A DNA stretch of 64,000 nucleotides, taken from NCBI GenBank assembly GCA_023014485.1, contig JAJOZX010008807.1:1-64000 (forward strand), read 5' to 3'. The translations under genes were made by a program, and so were the position numbers. Positions 22,051 to 33,487 of the stretch are shown here, in pieces; position 1 is the first letter of the stretch, and the number at the start of each line of letters is the position of its first letter. A model generated the notes under the pieces. That model saw nothing but the letters and a program-made list of their open reading frames with translations, was not told where the DNA came from and made no database searches. This DNA comes from Bathynomus jamesi (lineage: Eukaryota > Arthropoda > Malacostraca > Isopoda > Cirolanidae).

Positions 22051-22299
22051 GGGGGGGGGGGCGTCACTTGCATTTGTAAATACAACTATCAATAGTTACA
22101 TTTATCAAGAAATCTTAGAATAAATCCCATAAATCGTACTCCCAGACATTACCACCACCCATGTCCATAAAGGCTTAGACATAAATTTCCATAAACTGCC
22201 AATTTAAAGGGCACAGAGAGTTAAATGCCAAGAAATAAACGATTTTCTATAATTTTTACATTTTAACATAATTTGAAATTAATGCTCCAGTGTGAAAAC

Positions 22300-22575
22300 T
22301 TAACTGATTATCATACTGAATAATTAAAAAAAAAGCCTAATTATAGTTCAAATTATTTTTTTATCATACTGAATAATAAAAAAAGGCCGAATTATAATGG
22401 AAATTAGTATTTTTTTAAAATAATTGTCATACTCAATAAAAAAGAGGCCGAATCACACTACAAATTAGTATTTTTTTTATCATACTGAATGAAAAAAGCC
22501 GAATTACTGTACAGTACAAATTAGTATTTTTAAATTATTATCATACTCAGAAAAAAGCCGTATAACAGCACAAAA
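22300..22575. repeat. ~62-bp tandem minisatellite
   Basis: About four and a half imperfect units of TTATCATACTGAATAA, then AAAAAAGGCCGAATTA, then AAATTAGTATTTTT. It ends at the mariner MITE starting 22580. Confidence 0.8.
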
Positions 22576-22579
22576 AATA

Positions 22580-22631
22580 CAGGGTGTTTCAAAAGTTCGA
22601 AATCATAGGAATATTCATTTTTCAGTTATAT

Positions 22632-22680
<49 letters not shown>

Positions 22681-22710
22681 CCTATGATTCCGAGCTTTTG
22701 AAACACCCTG
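22580..22710. mobile_element. mariner-type MITE with internal (TA)n
   Basis: A 131-bp element, CAGGGTGTTTCAAAAGTTCG to CGAGCTTTTGAAACACCCTG, flanked by TA. The arms extend through CATAGGAATATT. The centre is (TA)n (22626-22675). Confidence 0.85.
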
Positions 22711-22972
22711 TATTACCAATTTTTACTTTATTCTATTGAAGGTGGTAGGGGTAAAGGTCATAGGGTACGTATATGACTAATATAGTGTGATATGGTTAGT
22801 TATCAAAGGACGAAACAGCGCGTAGGCCCACGACAAAATCTTAATTTTTTTGTTATAGAAAATTTATTGTGTTCAAAACGATTGTAGATCTAATACAGAA
22901 GAAACAGTTGGACATTTAATTCTGAGATGCGTTGTTATTTCTATGGCTGATTCCTTCCCAACAGAATTATTA

Positions 22973-23067
22973 TTATTATTATTATTAATTATTATTATTA
23001 TTTTATTATTATTATTATTATTATTTTCTATACTAATTTAATGAAAATATATATATATATATATATA
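22973..23067. repeat. (ATT)n and (TA)n microsatellites
   Basis: About 17 ATT units with one interruption, then about 10 TA units. Confidence 0.9.
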
Positions 23068-23315
23068 CATTATCACGAGTGTGTATATACTGTATATATA
23101 GGATTCTGAAATTCTTAAGAAGGGGGGTACCACAAAATTATGTAAGGTCAAAATCGACAAAGTATATATTAATCTAACCTAATCTAACTTAACCTAACCG
23201 ATCCTATACTAAGCATTTTGAATCAGGATCTAGAATTCCACACTCGATGACGTTGGCCCCATCAACCCATAAAACAGAAAAGCTGAAGAATCAAAAATCT
23301 TAATAATATATATAT

Positions 23316-23414
23316 AGGGTGTTCAAAAAGAAACGCAACCCAAAATAGAAAAGGGTTAGGGTACAATGATATATGCATTCTGCAATGGGTTGCGTTTATT
23401 TTTTGAACACCCGG
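23316..23414. mobile_element. mariner-type MITE
   Basis: Arms AGGGTGTTCAAAAAGAAACG and, in complement, CGGGTGTTCAAAAAATAAAC, both continuing into GCAACCC, flanked by TA. The termini resemble those of the mariner remnant at 60074-60312. Confidence 0.8.
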
Positions 23415-23419
23415 TAGAA

Positions 23420-25745
23420 AGAGTGATAACTTTTAAAGAATTATTTGAAAAATAAAAATTCTACACATTTATTGTTCACCCTTAAATATTTTATTTTCTA
23501 AAAGTCCCCTTTAAACGAGGAAATACAGTATAGCGTGCTAATGTTGCAACTAAACACGCGCTCTGCTCAAGTGGCACTAAATAGTGCCAGTGGTTTGTAA
23601 TGCATTTTACTTGTCTACTCATTGAGGAAACCATTCCTTAAAATTATACTACCTCTCCTGCATTTATGAAGAATTGATAAAGGTTCCTTTTGCAAGTGAA
23701 AGAGTCAGGAATTCTGGTCAGAAAAATGGTGCGAGGTAGTGGAGGGAAAAAGATAGATTCCTCGAATATTATTTATTATAAAAACGAGAGATAGACACAC
23801 AAAGAGAGTTACAAGGATAAGAGGAAGCATCAAAGACCTTTCGGTCCACTCGGAGAGGTTTCTGTTATTAAACTTCATTTTCGTTACCTATTCTAGTAGG
23901 AGTAAAAAAATGGATAGAAAAGCATAAGGCTCTCTCCCCACACTACGGTCCCTCTTCGCCAGAGGCGGGTACGGAAAAAGGTTGAAAAAATACCTTGACC
24001 CTGGAAAAGTAGCCGAGAAAATTCCACAGGAAAGAGGAGAATATATAAGCTAGCTCTACAATTACTCCATGCACACAGAGATCGTGCACTAGATAGCACC
24101 CTATATAAACTAATCAGTAATCTACTGTACTTGTGCCGATCGCACATCAACCACTTGGTGTCGTCACAAAAACCTCGAACATGTGGAAACAAGAATTAAG
24201 AAAAAAAAATCCGATTTTCCACACCATGCCCTCACCCGTCACGTGCATCCTGCCAACCAAAAGAAAAAAATATTGTGTCAGTAGAAATGCAACTCTGCTA
24301 ATCCATGCCATGCATTTTTTAAGCTTTTTTTTATGAAATTGTATGTCTACTAAATATTTTCTACTCTATTCTTAGATATATTAACATGGCATGAAAGTGT
24401 GTGAGCGTGTTTTCTGTAATTGGATGTCTGTCCTGTGTATGTGTTTGCCAACTCTTTGAATGTCGCCGAGTTTCAACTTGGGTCTCCCGCCGTGAAAGAT
24501 GTTTATGCAGCAAATGATATATAGAGTCGTTCATACTTCGCGGTGTTGTGCCACCTGTTACTAATTTAAATTTTGTTTTAACCCAACACAATATTTGAAT
24601 ACTAAACTATTAAATCATTAACACTAAATATTAAATCAGTCTATGTTTAAAGAAATTAAGTATCAAAACACTTGAAAAAAGTCTAGAAGCAAAATCCAAC
24701 CGGGCCAAAATACCCCAAAATCAGGCTAAAATTCAAGCAGCGTTCCCCAGACTAAATTCAGGCTCTGAAGAACCCACTCATACCCTGTCTTACTTTTATA
24801 ATGACTGAATTTAATATATTATGATTTTTGATGACTATCAATTATTTCCTGAATAATAAATTAAATCCTAACTAATGTTATTGATTCCCGTTGATAGAAA
24901 TTTTATGCTATCAGAGGGTTAAATTCGATTATAGTTAAACACCCTCTTTAGTTGGTAGTAATTGTCCTATTCTAAGAAACAAAATAGACCATTACCTTAG
25001 TAGTTTTAATTGTAAACACTTTACCTTGATAACACGAATAAATAGAAGATTGATTACCTGTTTTCTGAAAAGGAACTCTTATATCTAACCTCCTTATGAC
25101 AGGCTAATTTGAAATAGATGATCGAACTTGAAAAACGAATGCCATTTAATGCACTTTATTCTGAAACACTGATCATACCTAAAGAGAAATCAGCAACACA
25201 GCTAGCTAAACAGATTCGAAACACAATCCTAATCCTATAGCCTCACTATTCAGAGCTTTTTATAAATAAACAGTCCAACAACTTCACTCTCAAGTCCCTG
25301 CTAAAAAAGAGCCAGCAGCTTTATTTTATGAGGCAGCCGGTACGGTTTTTGGTTGTAGTGGTTTGAAAATACGGAAAATATATCCGTACAAAACTTGAAC
25401 TAACCGTTTGGTAAATAATAAATGAAAGGAATGAATATAAGAATGAAAATAATAAATAATTAAGTAAGGAGGAAAATAAATCTAATACACCATAAGAGTT
25501 CAAAAAATCTCTTTTCGGAGAGGAATATCAGTGGGAAGTTCCTGTATCTATCCCCTTGTACTTGTCCCTTATGGAGAATGAAAATGTTTCGTGGGTGATC
25601 ACTCGTTGTTGTTATGGCGAATTCAAGAATCTCCCACTTAGAGGTGTTCATGAAGCAAGTGATAAAAAATGAGTTGCTCGACAATTGATCATGCTATGTG
25701 AGACACAATCAATCAGAGACATCTCTCTAAAGTGGATGGAGAATT
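23420..25745. other. unassigned 2.3-kb stretch
   Basis: No transposon domains, terminal repeats or long tandem arrays were recognised. Open frames here are under 100 codons and match nothing known to me. Old, unrecognisable repeats are likely. Confidence 0.35.
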
Positions 25746-25832
25746 AAGTGTTGGAGGAAATCTTCAAACAAACTCCCGCACTGTTATATTATAATATTAT
25801 TTTCTTAAACAATATTATATGTGAGGACAGTC

Positions 25833-27848
25833 TTAAACCCTGAGTGTATTCAGAACTTTGTCCAAACTATTTTTAAACATGTTTACACTTTGGTTTGAAA
25901 CAACGTCCGAGGGGAGTTGGTTCCAGATATTAACTATTTTATAGGAAAGGAAATTACCGCAGATGGAGCTACTAAATGTTTTAAGTTCCAATTTAAAGTC
26001 ATTATTTCTTGTCGGATTGGTATTAAATGAGAATAATTTCCTGTAGTCTACCCTGTCTATTCCATTGAGCATCTTGAAAACTTGAATAAATTGACCACGC
26101 AACCTCCTGGTCTCTACAGTAAACAGATTTAAGCGTTCTAATCTTCGGTGGCAGTTTTGCAGTCTCATTGAAGAGATTAATTTTGTGTCCCTTGCTTGTG
26201 CCCTTTCTCACCTTTCTATATCCTTCCTAAATAGGCTGACCATACGTACCGTTTTGAACGGGACAGTACCGTTTGTTTTATATTTCCTGGCCGTCCCGTC
26301 GTTTTAATAAAAATGTCAATTTTGTCCCTGGTTTATGTACTTACTTTTTCATGAATACAGAATATTACATAACCCCGTCCCTTTTTTGCCATCCCAATGT
26401 CCCGTTTTTGTCTCAAGGAAATATGGTCAGCCTATTCCTAAAGGACGGAGACCAAAACTGCACACAATACTCGAGTTGAGGTCTAACTAGTGAATTGTAA
26501 AGAGACATTACAATCTCCTTGTTTCTAAATTGGAACTGTCTTTTAATATAACCTAATACTTTTAAGGACCTCTTTTCGACTTCTGCATAGTGCTTTGACG
26601 GTTTGAGATCATTGCTAATATAAACTAAGTCTTTCTCTAGATCAATTTCAGTCAAGTTCTTCCCCAACAGAGAATAATCGGTCTTCAGGTTCTTGCAACC
26701 TATGTGTATTACTTTACGTTTGTTCAAAATGAATGGCATCTGCCAAGTAGCAGGCCATTCACCAAACCTATCAAGATCATTTTGAAGCGTTCTTACACCC
26801 TCCTCATTACTTACCCTATTTCCCAACTTGGTATCATCTGCAAATTTAGAAATTGTATCAACGTCTACAGTATATCGTTAATATAGGACCTCAGGAATCC
26901 CCAACCTTTTTGTGCCGAAGAGCACATTCAAGACTACCGGTAGTGCGGCGGGCACCATTTACTTTTTCAAGGCAAATTTATAGTTGGACTTAATAATGAA
27001 CATAATATACAAAAAAACATTTAATTCCTATGTAAAATAATGAACATAATACACAAAAAAAAAAAAAGGATGGGCTAACTCAGGATCTTAGAAAAATGAT
27101 CAAAACGCTAACTTAATTTATTTATAAAGAAATAATTATTTTCAAATAAATGAGCATCTGTTTCTGTAATTAACTATAAAATTTAATAAAATGTTAAGTA
27201 TGTTACATATTTTAAATATTTAGTAACTAAATATTTAAAATATAAAACATACTTAACATTTTATTAAAAATTTAAATAAAAACTTATCAATCGTAGTCAG
27301 GTAGTGGCGGGCACAGGCAAAAGGGTCGGCGGGCACAGGGTTGGGGACCCCTGAATTATAGGTAGTAAAAAGTAACGACACAGGAACCCTGTGGAACCCC
27401 AGAGGTGACGGAAACCCACTCCGAAGGCACTCCATTTATTACCACTCTCTGCTGTCTATCTCTCAACCAATCTTCAATCCAGTTGGAAACGAGCCCGGTA
27501 ATTCCTAGTCCACCAACTTTAGTCATCAGTCTCGCATGAGGGACTTTGTCAAAGGCTTTGTGAAAGTCGAGATACACTGTATCTATGGCTCCAGTTGAGT
27601 CGTATAAAGTATACTTATCATAGAAAAACTATGAAAGGTTTGTTAGAGAAGATCAATGCTGCCTGAATCCATGTTGAGAATAAAAAATTAAATTGTTTGA
27701 TTCAAGGTGATACACGATACGTTCTGTAATAATGAATTCCAACAACTTGGCGACAACTGACGTTAAACTGATCGGATGGTAATTACGAGTATTTTGACTA
27801 TTCCCCATTTTAAATATTGGTGTTACATTTGCTAATTTCCAGTCGGTT

Positions 27849-27880
<32 letters not shown>
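25833..27880 (-). pseudogene. non-LTR retrotransposon ORF2 relic (RT to C-terminus) with a hAT MITE insertion
   Basis: Minus-strand order: KLANVTPIFKMGNSQNTRNY and HPISLTSVVAKLLEFII (27840-27700), SQHGFRQH, then YLDFHKAFDKVPHARLMTKV, VINGVPSEWVSVTSGVPQGS (27577-27390). A hAT MITE (26892-27353) interrupts here. After it come the DTISKFADDTKLGNR catalytic box, ADDTKLG-downstream thumb sequence, SLYNSLVRPQLEYCVQFWSP (26480), the RLERLNLFTVETRRLRGQFI block (26140-26090) and IVNIWNQLPSDVVSNQS before a stop at 25833. Frames shift in several places, and the 5' end dissolves into (CA)n at 27851. Confidence 0.88.
26892..27353. mobile_element. hAT MITE inserted in LINE RT
   Basis: A 462-bp element with ends CAGGAATCCCCAACC and GGTTGGGGACCCCTG, a common hAT terminal motif. 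An internal palindrome (TAAAATGTTAAGTATGTTAC and its complement) lies at about 27185-27270. It separates the VTFYYL and YINDI/FADD parts of the LINE. Flanking target copies look eroded (CTATAATT versus CTATATTA on the minus strand). Confidence 0.75.
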
Positions 27881-27888
<8 letters not shown>

Positions 27889-27918
27889 CCCAAAACGAAA
27901 TTCATCCTCAAAACCCTC

Positions 27919-27955
<37 letters not shown>
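27851..27955. repeat. (CA)n and (CT)n microsatellites
   Basis: About 16 CA units at 27851-27882 and about 17 CT units at 27921-27955. The first replaces the 5' part of the LINE. Confidence 0.95.
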
Positions 27956-27960
<5 letters not shown>

Positions 27961-28039
27961 GAGAATCTCTTTCATTCCTTCGTCAGTGTTTCAATCAAGG
28001 AAACAAATGCGATAAACCTCACTTTATTAAACTAATTAA

Positions 28040-28613
28040 AAATTTAAATTAATTTTTAATCGGTGTTGTTAGTTAAGGCGTCTTTTCTTTCATTTTCGTT
28101 GTTTTTTTTTTGTTTTTTTTTTTTGCTTTTCTGCTTTTTCTTCTTGGCTAAAAAAAAAAAAAAAATAAAAAAATTAAAGGACTTTAAAAACATGGTTTCT
28201 CTTTTAAGAAAAGTAAAACTTTCGAAACCGCGGTTTTACTTTGCCATTTTTATTTCTATAATATATATATATATATATATGGTACTATAAAACAGAATCA
28301 GAAGCAGTACAGTGTGTGTATATACTGTGTGTATATATAATGGCAAATATAATCACATAATTCTTTTCCCATAATGGTGGCATATATATTTATATAAAAC
28401 TAACGTATATTGTTTTATATTAATTTTATGTATTGGTGTGTGTGTATATATATATATGTATATATCATATTTTATGCATAACGAAGTGTATGGGAAAAAA
28501 AGGCCTCGTATGGTATTTGGTTGGAATATTTCGGAAAGGGAAATTATAATATGAAGTCTGAACGTGGAAAATAAATATTGTATTGTGGTTTATTATGTTT
28601 GACGCTTTTATCT

Positions 28614-28657
<44 letters not shown>

Positions 28658-28925
28658 ACACATACACACACACCTGCATGAACAAAGTACTGACTCTTCT
28701 TTATTGCCATGTATTGAAACATTACTATCCTAACATAACCTCAATGTTATCTAACTGTAAATGAAATAATAACTGGCCTGGATGAAATTGCGGACTCAAA
28801 AGCGATTTTATGTTGAGTCCCTGAATAGTTACGTGTACTCGTAAAAATGTTTAAATATAAGTTGCATATGCGTTACACATTTAAACGTAACCTTTATGTA
28901 ACCCTGAACGCAATCTACAATATTA
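28040..28925. other. unassigned sequence rich in simple repeats
   Basis: Poly-T/poly-A near 28090-28170, (TA)n at 28259-28280 and (CT)n at 28611-28656. No gene recognised. Confidence 0.45.
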
Positions 28926-28933
28926 GCGTAACT

Positions 28934-29135
28934 GGATCACCTGAAGATGAGGGGCCCCAACCTCAATTACCAAATGATATCTTCGTTAAAACTGACGAAA
29001 ATATCACGACTTAACCTAACCAATCGTCGAGGGCGTACAGTTGACCTAACCGGGCATTCGATTTAATTTATTATTATATTTGGTACTGTAAAGCAAAAAA
29101 CAAGAATACATGGGGCTCTGATCTTCAGGTGATCT
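28934..29135. mobile_element. GG/CC foldback MITE, copy C (GGATCACC type)
   Basis: A 202-bp element beginning GGATCACCTGAAGATGAGGG and ending ATCTTCAGGTGATCT. The flanks GCGTAACT and TCGTAACT agree at 7 of 8. It contains the left half of the shared core (ACTGACGAAAATATCACGAC, TTAACCTAACC, GGGCGTACAGTTGACC), but the right half of the hairpin has been replaced by AT-rich DNA. Confidence 0.8.
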
Positions 29136-29144
29136 TCGTAACTT

Positions 29145-29890
29145 TTTCAGCTTCAACAAAAGTAAGACCCTTATCTGTTAATTTGTTCTGTAACTTTTTG
29201 TTGTTTCTTTTTTAGTCCACTTAATTGCGTAACTTAGACGTAACTTTTTTTAACTTAATGAAACTATGGATTCCTCCAGATGAATATAAGCTATAAAATT
29301 TCAGAAATTGCATAATACATAATATGCATAGTATAGCGTATTATAAAACTGTGATTCTAATTAAAATAAGGTAAACTGCAAACACGTTTTGATGCTTGCG
29401 TAACGTTTTGTAATTAAATATAATTATAAACATGTTATTGTTAAGGTGCTTGGCGTGAGACAAAAATAATGAAGGCAATTACAGAATATATGAAAAGAAA
29501 TTTTTCATATTCAATGTATATGGTGGGAATTTTCCATAAACAAACAATATACTGTATATTATATCTTTATTGTATATGACATTTTGTTCCAAAGATTTTT
29601 CGGATATGCTCTGTCTGCGTATGCGCGCTGGTTTGATTTAGGTAATTTCACAGTTCACATGAGAATGTGCAATGACGATCACTCTTTAAAAATTAGTTGA
29701 AAGCATGGTTGATTATGGCCTATATTATATATAGTCACCTAATATTATAAACTGTTTTCAGTGTTATATAAAATAGTTTGATAGAGTCAAAGAGACTATT
29801 GAAGGTATTATCGTATATGATTAAGAATTTAGTAAGTTTACTGTATAAGATTTTTTCAATTGCTTTACTTAAAGTTGGCAATATGGAAAT
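29145..29890. other. unassigned AT-rich sequence
   Basis: Nothing recognised. Confidence 0.4.
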
Positions 29891-29894
29891 GAGG

Positions 29895-30205
29895 AGATAA
29901 TTGAGTGGAACGTTTGGGTTACCTTACTTAAATAACTGGATGGAGTGTTTGGGCTACCTGACTTAAATAACTGAATGGAACGTTTGTATTACCTGACTTA
30001 AAAAAAAAAAAATAAAATAAAATAGCATCGTGGACCTCAAAGATCTTGATTTGTCTCTCTTTTTCTTATATAGGGAGGGGGGGGGGGTTCTGGCGCTCGC
30101 CCTTGTCCCCCATCTTCCTACATAATAAAAATGGATGGAGTGTTTGGGTTATCTGACTTAAATAGTTGGATGGAGTGTTTGGGCCACCTGACTTAAACCA
30201 TCCGG
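29895..30205. repeat. 36-bp minisatellite split by a LINE tail
   Basis: Units of TGGATGGAGTGTTTGGG then CTACCTGACTTAAATAACT: three at 29895-30000 and two at 30130-30205. The LINE tail at 30003-30128 lies between them. Confidence 0.8.
30003..30128 (+). mobile_element. LINE 3' tail
   Basis: Contains GCATCGTGGACCTCAAAG, a run of G at 30075-30088, GGCGCTCGCCCTTGTCCCC and an A-rich end. Same tail family as 21233-21455. Confidence 0.65.
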
Positions 30206-31005
30206 GAATATCCCTAGAGTTACTGATTCATTCATTAGTTTAGTGAGTGGGATTGCAATGTCATCCGATACTAATTTGTATATTTTTATTGGGATCGTAT
30301 TGATATGAGACTCTTTATTTTTCTGATATTTATTGATAAGGAGGTATCGTTCGGTTGGAGTGACTCAAATAAAAATGAGTTTGGAGTGGGTTGTGGTATG
30401 TATTGTTGGTAGAGTGTGTCAGTATTTGGAATCGAGGAATTTGGAGCCGATATTTGCAAAGAAATTGTTGTTTAATAAATTGGCAGTCTTTGGGATCACT
30501 AAGAATTTCCGCCTTGCGTGAGGTAGGACAAGGGGCTTGTTTTCACCTTTTTGTTTTGATTAAATTATTTAGAATGTTCCAAAGCCATTTGGAATTGGAT
30601 TTTTATTCATCAATATTTGTAGAATAGTGATGTGATTTCGCTTTTTAATAATTGTATTAAGTCTGTTCCAATAGTTTTTATTTGTCTGTTCAGTGATTAT
30701 ATCAGTTTTCCATAATTTTAAAAGAGTATGTTTGCGTTTGATACTCACAATAAGTAGTGGAGTGATCCACTGCTTGTTATAATTAGTTTTACATATTTGC
30801 TTTGATTTAACAACAAAATCTGAGTTGAATATATCCATTAATGTGCTTCAAAATGTTTGAAATTTTGTTCCAATGTCGTGGTTATTTTCGGTGATTCCAG
30901 AACAGTCAAAAGGTATTATTTCTTCAAGGAATTTTAGTTTATTATTGTAGCTGTAAGAACTCTTGTGCACAGAAATGGGTAATGAATATAGTGTAAGTAG
31001 TCAAA
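30190..31005 (-). pseudogene. non-LTR retrotransposon ORF2 relic (linker and N-terminal RT)
   Basis: Minus-strand blocks: EEIIPFDCSG near 30930, SKQICKTNYNKQWITPLLIV (30800-30740), RKHTLLKLW, then FFANIGSKFLDSK (30470-30420), and KNKESHINTIPIKIYKLVSD followed by IPLTKLMNESVTLGIFPDGL near 30320-30200, just upstream of the first RT motif. Frameshifts separate the pieces. The catalytic part is absent: the relic stops in the 36-bp minisatellite. Confidence 0.82.
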
Positions 31006-31020
31006 AGATATGTGATATCA

Positions 31021-31053
31021 TCACCATCATCATCATCATCATCATCATCATCA
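31021..31053. repeat. (ATC)n microsatellite
   Basis: About 11 units. Confidence 0.9.
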
Positions 31054-31054
31054 T

Positions 31055-31538
31055 ACCATAATTCACCGCATGTCCGTCTGTCCGTTTGTCTCCTTTTCAG
31101 GTCCAAAAGGCTGGACCGATTTTCATGAAATTTGGTGACAACACCCTGTGGGGTCCCTGGAGTGTTTTTAGCACTTTGAAAAAAAATTATCCCAATTTAT
31201 CCCAAAAAATATTTATATGCTAAAACATGAACCACTTAAATTTCAAGATTTTGAATTACTAAAATTTTCTTAAATTAAACAAAGTTCTAACACGCTTTTA
31301 CAGAGTTTCAAACACTTTCGTGGAATGAAGAAAATCAAATTGGTCAATAAATTTAGAAAAGAATGTAGCTATCAAAATTTTTAGCTTCGCATTGGAAGCC
31401 ATCATAGAGGTAAAAGAAAGTGACAAGTTGTATTTGGAATTTAAGTGATTCGTGAGCTTCAAGTAAAATGTGTTGAAGTTGCATTTAAAATTTAAGTAAT
31501 TCGTAATATCCCGCTCGTAGGACGGGTATTATTGCTAG
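31055..31538 (+). mobile_element. Helitron-like 3' part
   Basis: Ends with a short hairpin (CCCG...CGGG at 31510-31527), then TATTATTG and CTAG followed by T, the layout of Helitron 3' ends. The left boundary is uncertain. The sequence TGTCCGTCTGTCCGTTTG, then GGCTGGACCGATTTTCATG, is of a kind often seen in such non-autonomous elements. Confidence 0.45.
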
Positions 31539-31550
31539 TTAATAACTTAA

Positions 31551-32096
31551 TCTACTATATAAAAGCAAGTTGTGTGCCTGTATGTCTGTGTGTGTGTGTG
31601 TGTGTGTGTCTGTTTGTTAACTTTTGGGTCTCTAAAAAGAGCTGAATTGATTGATTGGTTAGTTTGTAATTGGGGGACTGCAGGCCCCAAATTACTGTCG
31701 GTTCAATTATTTGGTCAATAAAACTATACAAAAGAACGCAGCCATGAAAATCTTGAGCTTCACATTGTGTCAAGATTTCTGAAGCTTAATATTTTCATGA
31801 CTATAGTTTTATTGACCAAATAATTGAACCCCCAATTACTGGGGGTTCAATTATTTGGCCAATAAAACTACAGTATAGTCATGAAAATCTTAAGCTTCAC
31901 AAATCTTAACACAATGTGAAGCTCAAGATTTCCATGGTTGCGTTCTTTTCTATAGTTTTATCGCGATGCTGGGGCGAAATCGCTGGGAGCGATTTTGGTC
32001 GAAATCGGTTCAGGAACGTAAAAGTTTTTTCTGCGAACAGACGGACAGACAGACACACATTTGCTAAATTATAGTAGTAATATTATTATTTTTATT

Positions 32097-32143
<47 letters not shown>

Positions 32144-32279
32144 TAAATAATACAACGCTAGGTATATGTATAATATTTTTAATCAAAGGAGTAATACGAC
32201 GAAAAATAAAAAACGATTTGAATAATTAAAACTTAATACAATCAGCCCACCCCAAACAAGTACTGGGCACAACAGCTAG
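31551..32279 (+). mobile_element. non-autonomous Helitron-like element
   Basis: Begins TCTACTATATAAAAGCAAG after an A (31550). It ends with the hairpin GCCCA...TGGGC (32244-32269), ACAACAG, and CTAG before a T (32280). This fits the 5'-TC...CTRR-3' ends and A/T target of Helitrons. No Rep/helicase coding is present. The interior carries a large palindrome (31699-31965). Confidence 0.6.
31699..31965. repeat. nested palindrome in a Helitron-like element
   Basis: Inner arms run from AAGCTTAATATTTTCATGAC at 31783 and meet the complement ending near 31900, with a centre at CCCCAATTACTGGGGG. Outer arms (GAACGCAGCCATGAAAATC and its complement) extend to about 31699 and 31965. Confidence 0.8.
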
Positions 32280-32284
32280 TATAA

Positions 32285-32500
32285 TATATTTGAGATGCAG
32301 TTAAACGGAGGTCGACCCCAGATTTGATCCAGCAGAGTAGAATTTCTAATGTCATTGTGAAGTCTAGTTAGCTTTGTAATAGCTACTGTAATTTAAAGCC
32401 ACTTGCAGTCATGATACTGGGAAGGAAGCTTGTGTTATGATTTGAATGTTCTTGTAGTGAAGTTTGTAACACCACAAGTGTTACGGATATAAGAAGTTAA
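32285..32500. other. unassigned sequence
   Basis: Short gap with nothing recognised. Confidence 0.35.
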
Positions 32501-32504
32501 AATT

Positions 32505-32733
32505 TTATACACATTTGTAAGTTGGTACGTTACCAGCTGGTGGATGGTTAACGCCTAAAACTGCGTAGTAAATGCTATGAATATTTACTTTAGTTGCCAT
32601 GATTTCTGAGTTATCGCTTATGTTTGTCAATTCTCCCATACATTTACCATTGCAGTTTGAGTCTACAAATACACTTACATTGTTACTCCTACCTGTATGA
32701 TAGCTTGTATAGGGTCTTTTCGGTTTGAAGCAC
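32505..32733 (-). other. candidate terminal coding exon (host gene fragment?)
   Basis: Read on the minus strand, TTTTGTTTTTCTCACAG, a good 3' splice-site tract, is followed by an open frame of about 75 codons to a stop. The peptide (CFKPKRPYTSYHTGRSNNVS, VFVDSNCNGKCMGELTNISD, IYYAVLGVNHPPAGNVPTYK) has ordinary composition and four cysteines, unlike the repeat-derived frames nearby. I do not recognise the family. No upstream exon or poly(A) signal was identified. The intron/exon border is duplicated in inverted orientation at 33043-33157. It could equally be a captured or chance frame. Confidence 0.25.
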
Positions 32734-33157
32734 TGTGAGAAAAACAAAAGAAAAAATATTTGTAGGTAGAAAATGTATATATTTGTTAAGAAAAGTACAT
32801 TTTAGGGTGGAGAAATGTATAATAGTTTAACTACGAGTAGAATAGATTGAAAATTGGGAAATGTCTTAAAATTTTCTCAAATAGGTCTTTATTTGCGTTC
32901 TTTCAAAGCCAAACGAATTCGCAAAATGTTTCATCTATTTCAACCGTATATTTTGGACCTTTCGATTTTCAATGGGTGTTTTACAATTGTCTCGGCACAA
33001 ACCTAGTACACGTAAGAAAGTTAGGTTAGGTTAGGTTGTATTCCATTTCTCCAGTATGAAATGTACTTTTCTTAACAAAAATATGCATTTTCTACCAATT
33101 ATTATTTTCTTTTGTTTTTTTTCACAAGTGCTTCAAGTCGAAAAGATCCCTTGTATA
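32706..33157. repeat. inverted repeat with ~115-bp arms
   Basis: Arms 32706-32822 and 33043-33157 match in complement over ACTTTTCTTAACAAA, TTTTCTACC, TTTTCTTTTGTTTTT and TGCTTCAA-CGAAAAGA. The spacer contains GTTAGGTTAGGTTAGGTTG (33019-33037). No target duplication was identified. Confidence 0.75.
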
Positions 33158-33450
33158 TCCTGGGATGTTAAAAGATATCTTATTATTATCATTTCACCAG
33201 TTAATACAATCCACGTGAATTTATATCGTAATATTTTAGGTTCGTTGTCAACTCGTCAAAGTGATTTGGGAGACTGCGAATGTTCAAGTTTAGAAAAGCC
33301 AAGTTTTCATTGTTATATTTCTGTTTAAAATGTTGTCTACTGTAATACAGTTACTCTTCATTAAATATTTACTAACTTCATTTACAGTATTCACAGTAGT
33401 TAAAGTTGATCATGAGTAGAGATTAGGGTAATACGGTAATAAAAGTAATA

Positions 33451-33487
33451 ATATATATATATATATATATATAGATATATATATATA
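33451..33487. repeat. (TA)n microsatellite
   Basis: Left flank of the mariner at 33488; more TA units flank its right end (34257-34290). Confidence 0.9.

Noticed and set aside
22860..22960. LINE C-terminal zinc-knuckle remnant (EETVGHLILRC)
   Set aside because: A single short motif with no supporting sequence on either side; too weak to annotate.
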